From: Nissolia schottii
Lineage: Eukaryota > Streptophyta > Magnoliopsida > Fabales > Fabaceae
Reading direction: 5' to 3'
NCBI GenBank assembly: GCA_003254905.1
Contig: QANU01018688.1
Span: 503,024 to 567,023, forward strand
Length of the DNA stretch: 64,000 nt
Shown: one piece after another, positions 24,735-38,600 of the stretch
Position numbering within the stretch: position 1 is the stretch's first letter
How the letters are laid out: each line of letters starts with the position of its first letter
Position numbers and translations under genes: made by a program
The notes under the pieces: model-generated
Database searches by the model: none
Told to the model about the DNA's origin: nothing
Seen by the model: the letters and a program-made list of their open reading frames with translations, nothing else

Positions 24735-24796
24735 ACATTTTTGAATAAAAAGATTCTTTGATTTCAAAACATGCAAATTAAAGAGAACAAAATTTG

Positions 24797-25092
24797 TACT
24801 CCCTCTTAACCAAATTATTTGTCACTTTGGCTAAAAAATTTTGTCTCAAATTATTTGTCATTCTCCAATTTTTTAAGTAAAATTTATTGTTAAATTTCTA
24901 AACAAACCTTAATTTACTGAAGTTTTTAAAATAGTAACATTTTAATACTCTCTATCTATCTTTTTCATCATGGAACACTTATATAATGGTTACTTGGTAA
25001 AATTACTTCTTAAGCTACTCCTAATTTTTAAGTTTCTTAATACTTATGCATTTAACTAAAATGACACATATTTTAGGATAGAAAGAATATAT
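24797..25092. mobile_element. Candidate Stowaway (Tc1/mariner) MITE
   Basis: The left end TACTCCCTC with ATTATTTGTCAC and the right end TGACACATATTTTAGG with a degraded terminal block resemble the inverted ends of plant Stowaway elements (CTCCCTCCGTCCC family, from memory). The termini are mutated and a TA duplication can only be suggested. Confidence 0.45.
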
Positions 25093-28000
25093 TTAATGAC
25101 CAAAATATCTTATGATATATCTCAAGTTGATTTTCAAGTGCCATAAAATTAATTTGTCTCCCAATCTTTTGATCAAGGACCAAATTAAGGATTTTACCTC
25201 TTTTTATGTTTACATGTACATAAAATTTAGTGTCTTGGAGTTTATATGTACATACAATTTGGTGTTTTGAATTTAGGTCGATGCTTATGAATTATTAACT
25301 CATTTACTGTGCAAGACACTTGTTAATAAATTAATAAGAAATAAATTTGTATAAAAAATAAAAATGTCAAGTATATTCAATGTATTTAAAACATTAAAAC
25401 CTCAAAATATTTATTTTAGATTTCTTAATAAATACTCTAAGAACATTTGTTAGCTTAAAAAAAATATATCCCATAATATTATTTTTTACGATATCCCCAA
25501 AAACTAACAAACTTTTGTAATGTTTTTTTTTTTTTTGTGTAACACTGTTCTTTTTCTTTTTTTTTTTATTGAACTACCTACGTCTTGAACTTATTATTAG
25601 GAGATTTATTAACTTGGTCGATCCAACTCGAATATAGATCCTTGTAAGGGGTAAGGATTTTTGAGAGATTTTTTTTTTTTATATTCACAATATTTAAATT
25701 TAAGATTATTGATTGAGCGAATAAAGTTGCACCACCTTGATCAATTGCATATTGATCAACGTTGTGTTTTATTGATGAAATTTTCAAGTTAAAATATTTT
25801 TATATTTTAAAGTATTTGTATAGATTATTATTGTTTACATTCGATGCAACAAAAAGAAGGCAATAGAAATAAATGTTTAAAGAAAATAAATTTGGAGTCT
25901 ATGATCAAGACACTAAGACTATTAAGAATATGAAACTTAGTGATAATAGATGTTTCTTGATGGCCATGTCATGTGTAATAGTATGATGTTTGAATTTTTT
26001 AGCATTTCATGATCAATAATGTTTTATTTTATTTTGACTCGATCATACTTTTAGGTAGATATGCATATGTTTTATGCAGTTATGACTCGCGTTCTCTATT
26101 TCAGTATTTCTTGCTTAGTACAAAATTAATCACTCATAGAATAATTATTTTTGTACACCTGTGTGTATACACACTCACGCTATTTTATTAAATTTTTCTG
26201 CTAACTCAACAAAATGCTCTGTCCATTTCTTTTGTGTCTTCGTTTTTGTTTATTTTCTTTTAATTGTGTGCTTCATTTTTTCTTGCTTCGTTGTTACTCA
26301 TTCTCTATCAGTGTATCGATTCATTTTGGTTTATGCTCGATCATTCTCGCTCGTTCGTTTTTGATATGTTCTGTGCTTTCTCATTTTGTAATCGTTTCTA
26401 TAATTGATGTGCACAAATTTACTGACACAACCTTTTATTATACTCAGACACAATGTCAACTCAAACCTAACCTTATTAAATAACATAACTTAACCATCTT
26501 ATAAAGATGGACACAACCACATTATATACACAAACCTATTTACACATACACAATCATTACATGTATTTTAAAAGCATGACCGAAGCAAAGAGAGAAAAAA
26601 AAGTATAACATAAACAACCATTTAGTGAAAACAGACACAACCTTACCAAAGTAAAAGACCTAAAATTTTTGTTGTTTAAGACACAACTAATTTAAATAAA
26701 TAGACACAATCTTTTATTTTATTATAGTTAGATACAATATTTTCGTGAATTCAAATCTAACCTTATTACACAATATGACCTAACTGTTATATATACATAC
26801 ACACACAAAGCTGGACACAAATACGCTATATACATGACCTATCTTTTATATTATACAAACGCAACTTTCACATAATCAAAGCAAAGAGAGAAAAGAAAAA
26901 CAGAACATTAAGATGGACAAAAGGAAAGATAAACAGAGGAACAGATGAAGAAATAATTAGGTTGCAAGAGCTCTTGAAGGAGAAAGATCGTGAGAGAGGG
27001 CGCAAAATGTGAAAGGTGTGAGGGTGGAAAGACAGTTCCTCATTTTTTGAGTTGCACAGTAGTGAGCCTAAATTATAAAAGAGAATGTAATTGGTGTACA
27101 ATATAGATATGTGCAAAAATCGAGATTCTGTGTTAAAATATTTTAAGAGGATTTAATTAAAAAAATTATAAGAGGAACGACTATTACCAACTTACTCTAT
27201 TAATTAAGTGGCAAATGCCGTCCACTAATTTAGTGACAGTATATTGCATTAGTGTACCTTTGTAACAGAGGAAATACTCTTTTGATTTTTATTACTATAC
27301 CTAGGTTAAATCTTATTATAATTTTTTGTCCTAAGAAATTTACACCAAAAGAATGCAAGCCTTCAAAAATTTTCTCAAAATATTTATTCAATTATTAACT
27401 TTCAAAAGATGAGACCACTTAATTATTATGAGTATCGAAACACTTGAATCAATTAATGTTGATACTCCTCACTAAAATTGAAATCTATATCATTTGCGGA
27501 AATGTTTTGTCTGCATCACATAAATTCAAGTAAAAATATATAGTTAATTTTGACACTGTTCATGCATAAAAAAATGAGACTAACTAAATATTAAAAATAA
27601 TGAAAGGCATTATAATCTAAAAATTGTGGGACAAGTGATAGACAACTTAAGGAGAAAGACACAAATTTAATTTTCAAAAAACATACTTATTAAAAGGAGA
27701 AGTGACATTTATCATTTCATCTCTCAAAATTTTAAGAACAATATCTCCTATAATTTTAAACAAAATAAATAAATAATGAAGTGTACTTTAATTTGGTCGT
27801 AACCTTTTCCTTTTAGAAAAGATTGTTATTAGTGCTTTCAATATCTCCACAGTTTTTAAATACTAAATTTAGAAGACTCACAGGAATGCAAAAGACCCCA
27901 ATTTCTCTCTACTTTTTCGTTATATTAAATGTATCTTAAGTATAGTTTTTATTTGTCACAGAAAAGATAGACACGAATTTTGGAAATTGATAGAAGCATC

Positions 28001-28330
28001 TTACATACATGTACCTGAACAATGATGCATCAAGTGTCACCATTACACTATTCATTTATGCTTGAGAATTTTGTGAGGACAAATTATTTTGTTCTCTGAT
28101 CTGCGTTAAAAGCCAAAAGTATTTTACCCCCCGGTCATATCACGTGACATAAATCGTTACACCTTTTCATTTAAAAAATCGTTATAAACTATAGTTTATT
28201 TTTCCTCATTTTTTAGAAAATATATTTTATAACTATAAATTTAACATATTATATTTAAATGTTCTTAGCATTAAATTAGTGCACCCTAAAACAAATAAGT
28301 GTATAACTTGTCTAAATAATTATTAGAGTT
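25093..28330. other. Gene-poor stretch with diverged duplicated segments
   Basis: I see no gene. Two diverged direct copies lie at about 26428-26520 and 26713-26825. Both run through TTTTATTATA-, AGACACAAT- and CTAACCTTATTA-type phrases to a GGACACAA segment. Confidence 0.45.
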
Positions 28331-28339
28331 TACTAATAT

Positions 28340-29240
28340 GTCCCAAATGTGGTTCCATTGCGCCTAATTTGTGGTTCGTGGAAGAATTAATGGTCCCTAT
28401 GTTTCATGATTGTCAAATTGCAAAAACAACATGGAAGACCATTGTTCATAATTATGGTATTATTTCTTTCTTGTAGTTGTCGTTTGACGATTGGTTGAGG
28501 GAAAACATTGTTTCGCGATCTCGCTTTCAAAAAGAGGTAGGCTGGCCTCTCATATTTGCTACTACCTGTAGTGCTCTTTGTCAAGCTCAAAGTAATTGGG
28601 TGTTTGAGTGTCTTGCTCTTTCTTCCTTGGATCTCATGAGTAAGTTTTTGTCGGTTGCTAGAGAGTATTGATGCTTAGTGCTAGGTTCTCGGTTCCTCAG
28701 AGTAGTGTAGTGCATGTCGCTTGGAATCTTCCTCCTTCAAGGTGGTCAAGCTTAATGTTGATGGCTTAGTCAGGGATTAGGGAGTTTCCCCTGCTTGTGT
28801 TGACATCTTCAGAGATTGTTGTGAGAGATTCGTTGTAACATTCACTTGTAATCTTGAATCCTTGTTTAGTCACCTTTATTGACATTTCCTAGGCATCCTT
28901 TTGAGATTTTCAACAAGTGATTATTGAATTGGATTTTAAGTCTGAGATGGTCTTTTTGCAAGATCTCTCGAATTCTAACTACCCTCATTCCTAATTGATA
29001 TTGGCTATTCGGTCGGTTATAAATAAAGATTGGTGTGTCCAAGTTTGCCTTATCTTTGAGGAAGCAAACTCTCACACGGGCCAAGAATGACTATAATTTG
29101 CTTTTTGGTTTTCATGAGTTTGACTATGTTTTGAGGTTGTTTTTTTATCTATTGCTTGTTGATAGGCCTTGTACCTTGATTTTTCGCATTTTGGAATTAT
29201 AATTTTCTCTTATTCGAGATTTTTATCCAATTGTTAATTA
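28340..29240 (+). pseudogene. LINE ORF2 RNase H-region fragment
   Basis: Plus-strand frames give LSFDDWLRENI, then WPLIFATTCSALCQAQSNWVF and, further on, VKLNVDGLVRD. This is the zinc-binding and RNase H-like region at the end of plant LINE ORF2, related to the copy at 8000-11150. Stops and frame changes are frequent. An A-rich run near 29230-29240 may be the poly(A) end. Confidence 0.65.
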
Positions 29241-30800
29241 AAAAAAATTTAATCTAGCTCAAATTAAATCAATATACTATAAGACAAATTTTTTTCAATA
29301 CTATTTTTTTATTAATAATACTCAAATTAAATACTTTAATAAATAAATGTATGCAATATTAAATATTAAATGTATATTAAACAAAGCTAATACAATTTAT
29401 TAAAAAGAGTTTAATTTTAATATATTAACAATCGTTTAATCAATTGATTTTATTTGAATTACACTTTAAGCAGTAAATATGGTAGTCAATTATATATACC
29501 AATATATATATCAGTATACGATTAAATGACAACATAAAATTATTTTATACTATTTTTTATATTAACTCATTTACACTTTTGTTGTATTCCAATTAAATCC
29601 TTATTATCATATAGTTAAATATAAATATAAAATTTATATCCATGCAACAATATCTCCTTTAACAAATGACTTATCTTCTTCTTCTTTTTTTTTTTTTTAC
29701 ATGAATGACTTACCCTTTACAAGAATAAATCTTCTCATGTTAAAAATAATCATATTAAATCATATAATAATAAAAAAAGATACACTTAATTTAAATATTT
29801 ATATTTTTCTTGTATTACATAATAATATGATCATATTTAATATGAAATGAAGTATTCTTATCCTTTACTAGATAGGAAAACATTTCAGCACCGAAAGAAA
29901 AGTCAGGAAAAATAAAATTTAAATGGTGAAAAATCCAACTAGATATTGATTTATGCTTTATAGCCAGCTCAAATTAGATTCCGAAAGAGATTAATTCTGA
30001 AGGAAAACGAAAATGAAAATGAGTGCAAATCTTTTGTCGCCGCCAGCCAACCAGGGTCCAGAAAAAAAAGTGATTCCGCCATTTTCGGTAGTGCCATTAT
30101 CTTCAAATTCATAAGCACAAAAAAGTTTAAGAAAATACTGTGCTTTTCAATTTTTAAATCATATTTTAAAAGATAATTACATTGTTTTTTTTTTAAAAAC
30201 CTTTAACCACATTTAACTGGTTGCCTTTTGACTCTCACCTACTACACCCAACTCAGGTAACTAAATAACTAAATTTAAAATTAAGACACATTTTTCCCCC
30301 CCTCTTTTCAATCACTAATATTTGAGTTTTATTATTAAGAATTCCACTAATTCAATCTAATCTAACTAAGATTTCTTAAAAAATATTGAGGTGTCCCAAC
30401 AATTTTTTTTTATTCCCAAACTCTAACATAGAAATTTTGATTAAAGAGTTAATATACTTATTACCTTTATTAACTTTAAATTAGCTCAAAATTTTCTTAT
30501 TTGAAAACACTATTAAAAATTATAAATTATTTAATTTTATGTTAGTATTATTTAAAAAACTAAAATAACAAGATTGTAAACTAATTCATATAATTTTATC
30601 TTTTTATTACATATTCCAAAGAAAAAAAATCTCATAGCATTGACTCAAATACTGACCAAAAGAACCCATTATCTTTTGTTTATTTTTTTCCCCCAAAACA
30701 TTTCTTTACCGGTCAATTTTCGTTTTTTTTTTTTCCAAAATAATATAATGCGCCCTATATTATACTACTCTCTTAACTCTAAACCAACAAAACACAGCCA
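29241..30800. other. AT-rich intergenic stretch
   Basis: No gene or clear element is visible. It leads into the promoter of the PH-RCC1-FYVE gene. Confidence 0.45.
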
Positions 30801-30839
30801 TTATCGCAAAAAGCACAGTGGCAAACTCGAAATTTCTCG

Positions 30840-31177
30840 CAACATCGCGGGGCAATCTTCACCACCCTTTCACTTTTTTTTTTATTCTTTTTCTTTTTTC
30901 ATTTTTCTGTTTTCTTTCTGTTTTGAGCTCTTTCATTTTCTCAGCCATAGAGACGAACACTGTTTTTTTTTTTTCAGTTGCTACTTTTTTTTATAATTCA
31001 CCACTTACCTTTCTCTCTCTAGAACCTCGCTTTCTCTCTCTAGCTCCAGCTTTCTCTCTCTTCTCCTTCTGCAACTGTTTCTCCCAGATCATAGCTCCCT
31101 ACCGTCTCCCATTCCGCTCCCCTCACTTCCTCGCCGCGATTTCCTTCTCCGCCGCGCCGACCGGAGCTCGCCGACCC
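30840..31177 (+). promoter_or_regulatory. Probable promoter and 5' UTR of the PH-RCC1-FYVE gene
   Basis: The sequence becomes strongly pyrimidine-rich, with repeated TTTCTCTCTCT tracts (31010-31085) and then GC-richer sequence up to the assembly gap. CT-rich leaders are common in plant 5' UTRs. The missing first exon probably follows within the gap. Confidence 0.5.
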
Positions 31178-31796
31178 NNNNNNNNNNNNNNNNNNNNNNN
31201 NNNNNNNNNNNNNNNNNNNNNNNNNNNNNNNNNNNNNNNNNNNNNNNNNNNNNNNNNNNNNNNNNNNNNNNNNNNNNNNNNNNNNNNNNNNNNNNNNNNN
31301 NNNNNNNNNNNNNNNNNNNNNNNNNNNNNNNNNNNNNNNNNNNNNNNNNNNNNNNNNNNNNNNNNNNNNNNNNNNNNNNNNNNNNNNNNNNNNNNNNNNN
31401 NNNNNNNNNNNNNNNNNNNNNNNNNNNNNNNNNNNNNNNNNNNNNNNNNNNNNNNNNNNNNNNNNNNNNNNNNNNNNNNNNNNNNNNNNNNNNNNNNNNN
31501 NNNNNNNNNNNNNNNNNNNNNNNNNNNNNNNNNNNNNNNNNNNNNNNNNNNNNNNNNNNNNNNNNNNNNNNNNNNNNNNNNNNNNNNNNNNNNNNNNNNN
31601 NNNNNNNNNNNNNNNNNNNNNNNNNNNNNNNNNNNNNNNNNNNNNNNNNNNNNNNNNNNNNNNNNNNNNNNNNNNNNNNNNNNNNNNNNNNNNNNNNNNN
31701 NNNNNNNNNNNNNNNNNNNNNNNNNNNNNNNNNNNNNNNNNNNNNNNNNNNNNNNNNNNNNNNNNNNNNNNNNNNNNNNNNNNNNNNNNNNNNNNN
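31178..31796. other. Assembly gap (619 N)
   Basis: All bases are N. The two long ORFs that cross it are artefacts of the Ns. Confidence 0.99.
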
Positions 31797-32616
31797 TGGG
31801 GGTTGAGGCACTTTAATTGAAGTTTTGGATGTGGGGGGAAATGGATAAATTTGGATAAGTTTAATTGATTTCACTAGGAGTGTGAAATTTCGGACTGGTC
31901 AATGGAAGTCTAGTTGCAATAAGTTTGATTTATTAGTTTGCTTCAACTGCCTGGAGTGGAACATCATTTCAGGTTAGTTTTGTAGGTCACCTTTTTTTGT
32001 GATGCTGGATTTGATTGCTCACTTTTATCTTTCTATGTATGGATTATGCTATATACAGCGTGTTGCTGTAAAGAGGACGAAGGGTTTGATTGTTCATTGC
32101 CATGCCAAGTCTTGTCATACCATACAACATGTTTAACTGTTTTGTTTAGAAAACCACTGGCCTGACGAGAAGAAAGAGTGAAATCTCACTGTTTCTTAAT
32201 TGACGAGGGTGCTCTCTCGTTGAATGGAAACCTTAACTTCTATGGATTTATCTTTGGACTTTTCTAATTGATGTTTAGTGGTATCATTTCTTTTTTAAAT
32301 GAAAAATTTCCATGGTTTACTCCCAACTGCTTTTTGCTTATCATAGAGGAAACAACTAGGCACTGAAAATTATGCCCTTTCTGTCCATGGTTCAAATTAT
32401 TTTTCCTCTTTGGCTATTTTTGAAGGGGAAAAGGGCATTTTGGTCTGAGTGGTTGTTATACTATTTGGAATGTTGAACTGTAGGCAGGATAACCCATGGT
32501 GTTTGTCAGTCAAATGCTAGCTATTTGCTATGCTTATTTGGCGATTCGTCTATCTTATAAGCATTCTTCTATCTTCAGATGTGCTGACCGAAGTTCTTTA
32601 TTAATCTTAATGACAG

Positions 32617-35600
32617 GCCATTACTGCTTTAAAGAAAGGGGCTTACTTGCTCAAGTATGGAAGAAGGGGAAAGCCCAAGTTTTGCCCTTTCCGGCTTTCC
32701 AATGTGAGTTTTTGTGCTGTCTTCTATATATTCAAATTAATCCTTATTAAAGTTGGTCTCCTTTTGTTTTTTTAAAGAATGGAATTTTGCATCCCTGTGT
32801 GTGTATACATATATACAAAACCAAGCATCCAAGCCTCATTCTACTTTATGTTCTGTATTTGTTTTTTTTTTCTTTAAATAATATTGAAATGATTTCTTCC
32901 AGATGCAGTAGGGAGAAAGATTGTAGGGAGGCCTTGAAGTTGAACAACAAAGACTATTAATAATTTTTAGAAGAGAAGGGGAAAATGTGAAGTTTTTGTC
33001 CAACAAATTAAAATAGTAAAAAGAGGAGATTCCAGAAGTGCATTGTCGAGCAAATTTTTTGCAAATACTACAGATAGATCTATCAATAGCTTAAACAGCT
33101 CTTAGGTTATCTTGTGATCAGGTTTCGAAAAGTGTTGCGGAAAGAACATTGTGAAAATTTGATATAATCATGGTGATTACAGTGCTTTGCCTGAGTACTA
33201 CATAAATTTTAAGTTGCAAATTGAAAATGTGAAAACTTGATATTGCTTATGTTAGGTAGTTTTTGGGACCCAACAGTCAAGAACAAATAATAAGGATTGG
33301 ATAAGTAAAATAGGATATTATTGAATAAAAATCAAGAGGCTGGTTCCTCTTCAAGGGATGGTTCCCTTAACAACTCAATAATAAATCCACACCCTAACCT
33401 AAGGAGGATACTCCTATTTATAATAGTTTTTATTCCTAATTTTACTCCTAAGATAATAACTAGATAAATGCTAACAATTAAAGATAAACTAATAAAGATA
33501 AAATAGATAAACTAACTAGTTGTTTTCTTATCCTTCCTAGTATAAACTTTCCATATTAAGGGGGCTTTTCTCTGATCCTAACAGCTTACCTCGAGGAATG
33601 GGAATCCTGACTAGGTTATATGGAAAATTTAGTTATTGTGACAACAAATTTGCTAGTGGTTTATTTTGCAATTTTTGCAAACATTATTTGTTTCCATTAC
33701 ATAAAAGTTTGTTATTAGATATTTTCTAGTTGCCGAAAGTATTTGATTTTTCTACTGCTTTCAGGATGAATCTGTTTTGATCTGGTTCTCAGGGAAAGAA
33801 GAGAAGCACCTTAAATTGAGTCACGTCTCTAGAATTATATCTGGACAACGCACGGTAGGTTTTCAAATTGGCAGTTGAATCATGGTGCTGTTTTGTTTCA
33901 TGATCAGATATAGCCAACTGTGTTATGTCTTGTTGAGATGATTAGTTGTTATATGATAGTTCTGTTCTATTTGATGTTTGTATGCATAGTGCAACTTGCT
34001 TCACTTATCTATGTATACACTCGTGACCTTTATTCGCTTTGAAGTTGAAATATATGAATATGACATCTTTTATATCCATCTACTAGTAAAAGGCTTCATT
34101 CCTTTTGTATTATGACTAAAATATTCCAGTATACCTGATTATGGAAACTAGTGGATCTCCTTTTGCTTTGAAGAATTTATTTTTCTGCTGATGCTTTGTG
34201 CCATTTTGGTGTTCTATTCTGATAAGTTAAGCTTTATGTATAAAGTCATTATACATGCATGAACTCAAGATTTCTGCTGAGCATGTGGATCAGTGTGTTT
34301 AATAATTATAAATATATTTGCGGTTCCTTCACTTTGGGCAATGAGCATCCACAGGGAATTCATTTAAATTGATTAGGTTCTTTATTCTGATTGATAAAAC
34401 ATGGGTCCTAATTTTTTTTTTCCAGCCTATCTTTCAAAGATATCCGCGACCCGAGAAGGAATACCAGTCATTTTCTCTTATCTACAATGATAGGTCACTG
34501 GACTTGGTATGAATTCTTCATTCGTCCCCTCTTTGGATTTTTGGTTGCAGTTGGGCTATTGCTTTGATTGGACAGATTCTATTGATATTGTGAATCTGTA
34601 AAGCTTAACATAATCTGGAAATATTGTTCTTTTCTACTAGATTTGCAAGGATAAAGATGAAGCCGAGGTTTGGTTTAGTGGTTTGAAAGCATTAATTTCA
34701 CGAAGTCATCACCGAAAATGGAGGACTGAGTCAAGAAGTGATGGTATTCCATCTGAAGCTAACAGTCCTCGAACATACACCAGGAGAAGTTCTCCCTTAA
34801 ATTCTCCATTTGGTAGTAATGAAAGCTTGCAAAAGGTATTAATATATTATTATTTCCCTTGCAGTTTTTTCCCGTTTCACTACATTTCAGTTGAAGATGT
34901 TTATTAAAACGGTTTTGTTTGTCCCCTTCAGGATAGTGGGGATCATCTTCGCCTTCACAGCCCTTATGAGAGCCCCCCTAAGAATGGTTTGGATAAAGCG
35001 TTATCTGATGTGATGTTGTATGCTGTCCCTCCAAAGGGTTTCTTCCCTCCAGACTCTGCAAGTGCTTCAGTCCACTCTGTGTCATCCGGAGGATCAGATA
35101 GTATGCATGGTCATATGAAGACAATGGGGATGGATGCTTTTAGAGTTAGCCTATCAAGTGCTGTTAGCTCATCTAGCCAAGGTTCTGGTCATGATGATGG
35201 TGATGCTTTAGGGGATGTTTTCATCTGGGGGGAAGGCACGGGGGATGGTGTTCTTGGTGGTGGGACTCACCGAGTTGGGAGTTGTTTGGGTGTAAAAATG
35301 GATTCTCTTTTTCCAAAAGCCTTGGAATCTGCAGTAGTTCTTGATGTACAGAATATTGCTTGTGGTGGACGTCATGCGGCCTTAGTGACCAAACAAGGTG
35401 AAATTTTCTCCTGGGGAGAAGAATCAGGAGGTAGGCTTGGGCACGGTGTTGACTCTGATGTTCTCCATCCAAAGCTTATTGAAACTCTTAGTAATACAAA
35501 CATTGAACTTGTAGCTTGTGGGGAATATCATACATGTGCTGTGACACTTTCTGGTGATCTTTATACATGGGGTGATGGCACATACAATTATGGCCTTCTG

Positions 35601-38600
35601 GGGCATGGAAATCAGGTGAGTCACTGGGTCCCAAAAAGAGTAAATGGCCCCTTGGAGGGCATACATGTTTCATCTATTTCTTGTGGACCATGGCACACTG
35701 CTGTTGTAACCTCTGCTGGGCAATTATTTACTTTTGGTGATGGTACATTTGGTGTTCTGGGCCATGGAGACCGCAAAAGTGTTTCATTACCAAGGGAAGT
35801 AGAGTCCCTCAAGGGTCTTCGTACTGTACGGGCTGCTTGTGGTGTTTGGCACACTGCTGCAGTTGTGGAAGTCATGGTTGGAAATTCAAGTTCCAGTAAC
35901 TGCTCTTCAGGGAAGCTGTTCACTTGGGGTGATGGAGACAAAGGTCGACTTGGGCATGGTGATAAGGAAGCAAAACTTGTTCCAACCTGTGTTGCAGCCC
36001 TTGTTGAACCCACTTTTTGTCAAGTTGCTTGTGGACATAGTCTGACTGTTGCGCTTACCACCTCAGGTCATGTCTATACGATGGGTAGTCCTGTCTATGG
36101 CCAGTTAGGAAATCCTCATGCCGATGGAAAGCTACCAAACCGAATTGATGGAAAGCTTTCAAAGAGTTTTGTGGAGGAGATTGCTTGTGGTGCATATCAT
36201 GTTGCAGTGTTAACTTCAAGGACGGAAGTTTACACTTGGGGGAAGGGTGCAAATGGTCGATTAGGCCATGGGGATACAGATGATAGAAATGCCCCAACAT
36301 TAGTAGAAGCTCTGAAAGACAAACAAGTCAAAAGTATTGCTTGTGGTACTAATTTCACCGCAGTTATTTGTCTGCATAAGTGGGTATCTGGTGTTGACCA
36401 GTCTATGTGTTCTGGTTGTCGTCTGCCATTTAATTTCAAAAGAAAACGTCACAATTGTTACAATTGTGGACTTGTTTTTTGTCATTCATGTAGCAGTAAG
36501 AAGTCTCTCAAGGCTTCAATGGCACCAAACCCCAACAAACCTTACCGTGTCTGTGACAATTGTTTTAATAAACTAAGGAAAACTATAGAAACTGATTCTT
36601 CATCTCATTCTTCTGTGAGCAGAAGAGGAAGAATCAATGGGGGGTCACTTGAGTTAATTGATAAGGATGATAAATTGGATTCGAGATCTCGTAATCAACT
36701 TGCTAGGTTTTCTTCAATGGAGTCGTTGAAGCAAGTGGAAAGCAGATCTTCTAAGAAAAACAAGAAGTTGGAATTCAACAGTAGCCGTGTCTCACCTGTT
36801 CCAAATGGGGGTTCGCAATGGGGAGCCCTGAATATTTCTAAATCTTTTAATCCTGTTTTTGGATCCTCAAAGAAGTTTTTCTCAGCTTCTGTTCCTGGAT
36901 CCAGAATTGTTTCCCGAGCAACATCCCCAATATCTAGACGGCCAAGTCCACCACGTTCAACTACTCCAACCCCAACACTGGGAGGTCTTACATCCCCAAA
37001 GATAGTTGTGGATGATGCTAAGAGGACCAATGATAGCCTCAGTCAGGAGGTTATTAAATTAAGATCACAGGTACCTTATTTATGTTGTGGCTGACAAGAT
37101 TCTGTTTCTTGCTTTAAAATGTTGAGTATAACTTTAATAAATGGGCTCGTAAGTAGAATTTTTTGGGTACATCAACCAGTCATTTTTCAGGACATCAATT
37201 TATGTTATTTATGTCCAAAGAAAATGACCTAGACACTAGGCATAAATGAGGACAAGAAGGGAAATGCATTGTAATTCCTTATAGTATGCCTAGTAGTAAG
37301 ATGCATATTAATGGCAAGAAACTTTAATTACTTGCTGCATTGCCTGACAATGGTTGAGTGATGAATTGCAACTTAAAATCTAGGGCAATGTAAAACTGCA
37401 ATGCTCGCATTTGAGATGTAATATTGCTGTGTAAATTTAAATACAATTATTGCTGTGAAAAGTTGAATTTTTATTTCCTTTTTTAAGAAAATCGTGAATA
37501 TATTTAATTCCTAGAATTAAGTTTATTGTATTTGATTGTGTTTCCATACTAGACTTAACTAGTTATTAGTTATTCAAGGAAGGAATCCCACAAATCATGG
37601 GATCTGTTTTTATTACCTTCCTATTCTTGTTTAGGCGCAAGTATACATCTAGCCCAGTATTGTATCTTCAAAATTATCAATACAATCTATTATACAATTG
37701 CTTTAATTGAAATACATTGACAGTGTAAAGTAGTTTTACACTATATCTAATCATATTTTGACGCATCAACAAATATAGTTGAGTATCATACTCACTTGAA
37801 AGGTCTTTACATTAACAGTGGATGCTAAGTATTCTCTTATACAATTCTGATATTCTCTCTTTGATAATTGCAATGTCAGAATATGTGTTTAACGCTACTG
37901 TTTGAGATGGTCAGGTTCTGTTATATAAGCTTTTGTTTCATAACTAAAAAAACTCTGCAGTCCAAGCAACCCATACCTAATACTTCCCTATTCTCCTTTT
38001 TAATCTCGTTTTCTTTTTTTCTTTATTTTGAGATGTTCAAGTAATCACATTTAGAGTGTGTCTTCTCATCACTTGTGAAAAACTTATTTTTTTCATAGGA
38101 AATAGTTGACTGTTTGGTGTAGATGATGTCTGATTCTATAGTTTACCGTACCTATAGTTTACTTTCATAGGAAGTAATTCTCCTTACTTTCGCCCTTTTA
38201 TTTTTTATTGTTTTAAACTGCCAAAAGCATGTTTATTTTTAGTGTACTTGATTTTCTTTCCCCCTTTTAGGTGGAAAACCTGACTCGGAAAGCCCAACTT
38301 CAAGAAGTTGAGTTGGAAAGAACAACTAAACAGCTAAAAGATGCTATAGCAATTGCTGGGGAGGAAACTGCCAAATGCAAAGCAGCAAAGGAGGTGATCA
38401 AGTCGCTTACTGCCCAGGTAAGCCACTTTGACAAACTAGCCTCCTATTAGATCCAAAAACACCACATCTTAGCAAGGGAAAGAAAATAGCTAAAGAAAAA
38501 ATTAAGTCCCTTGCATTGTACTGGGTTCTCTTTGACAAACTAGACTTCTAGTAGATCCAAAAACACCACACCTTAGCATGGGAAAGAAAATAGCTAAAAA

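Noticed and set aside
30818..31874. Two long ORFs (332 and 261 codons)
   Set aside because: Both are made almost entirely of Ns from the assembly gap.
35221..36485. Several minus-strand ORFs of 60-130 codons
   Set aside because: They are antisense shadows of the RCC1 exon of the PRAF-type gene.
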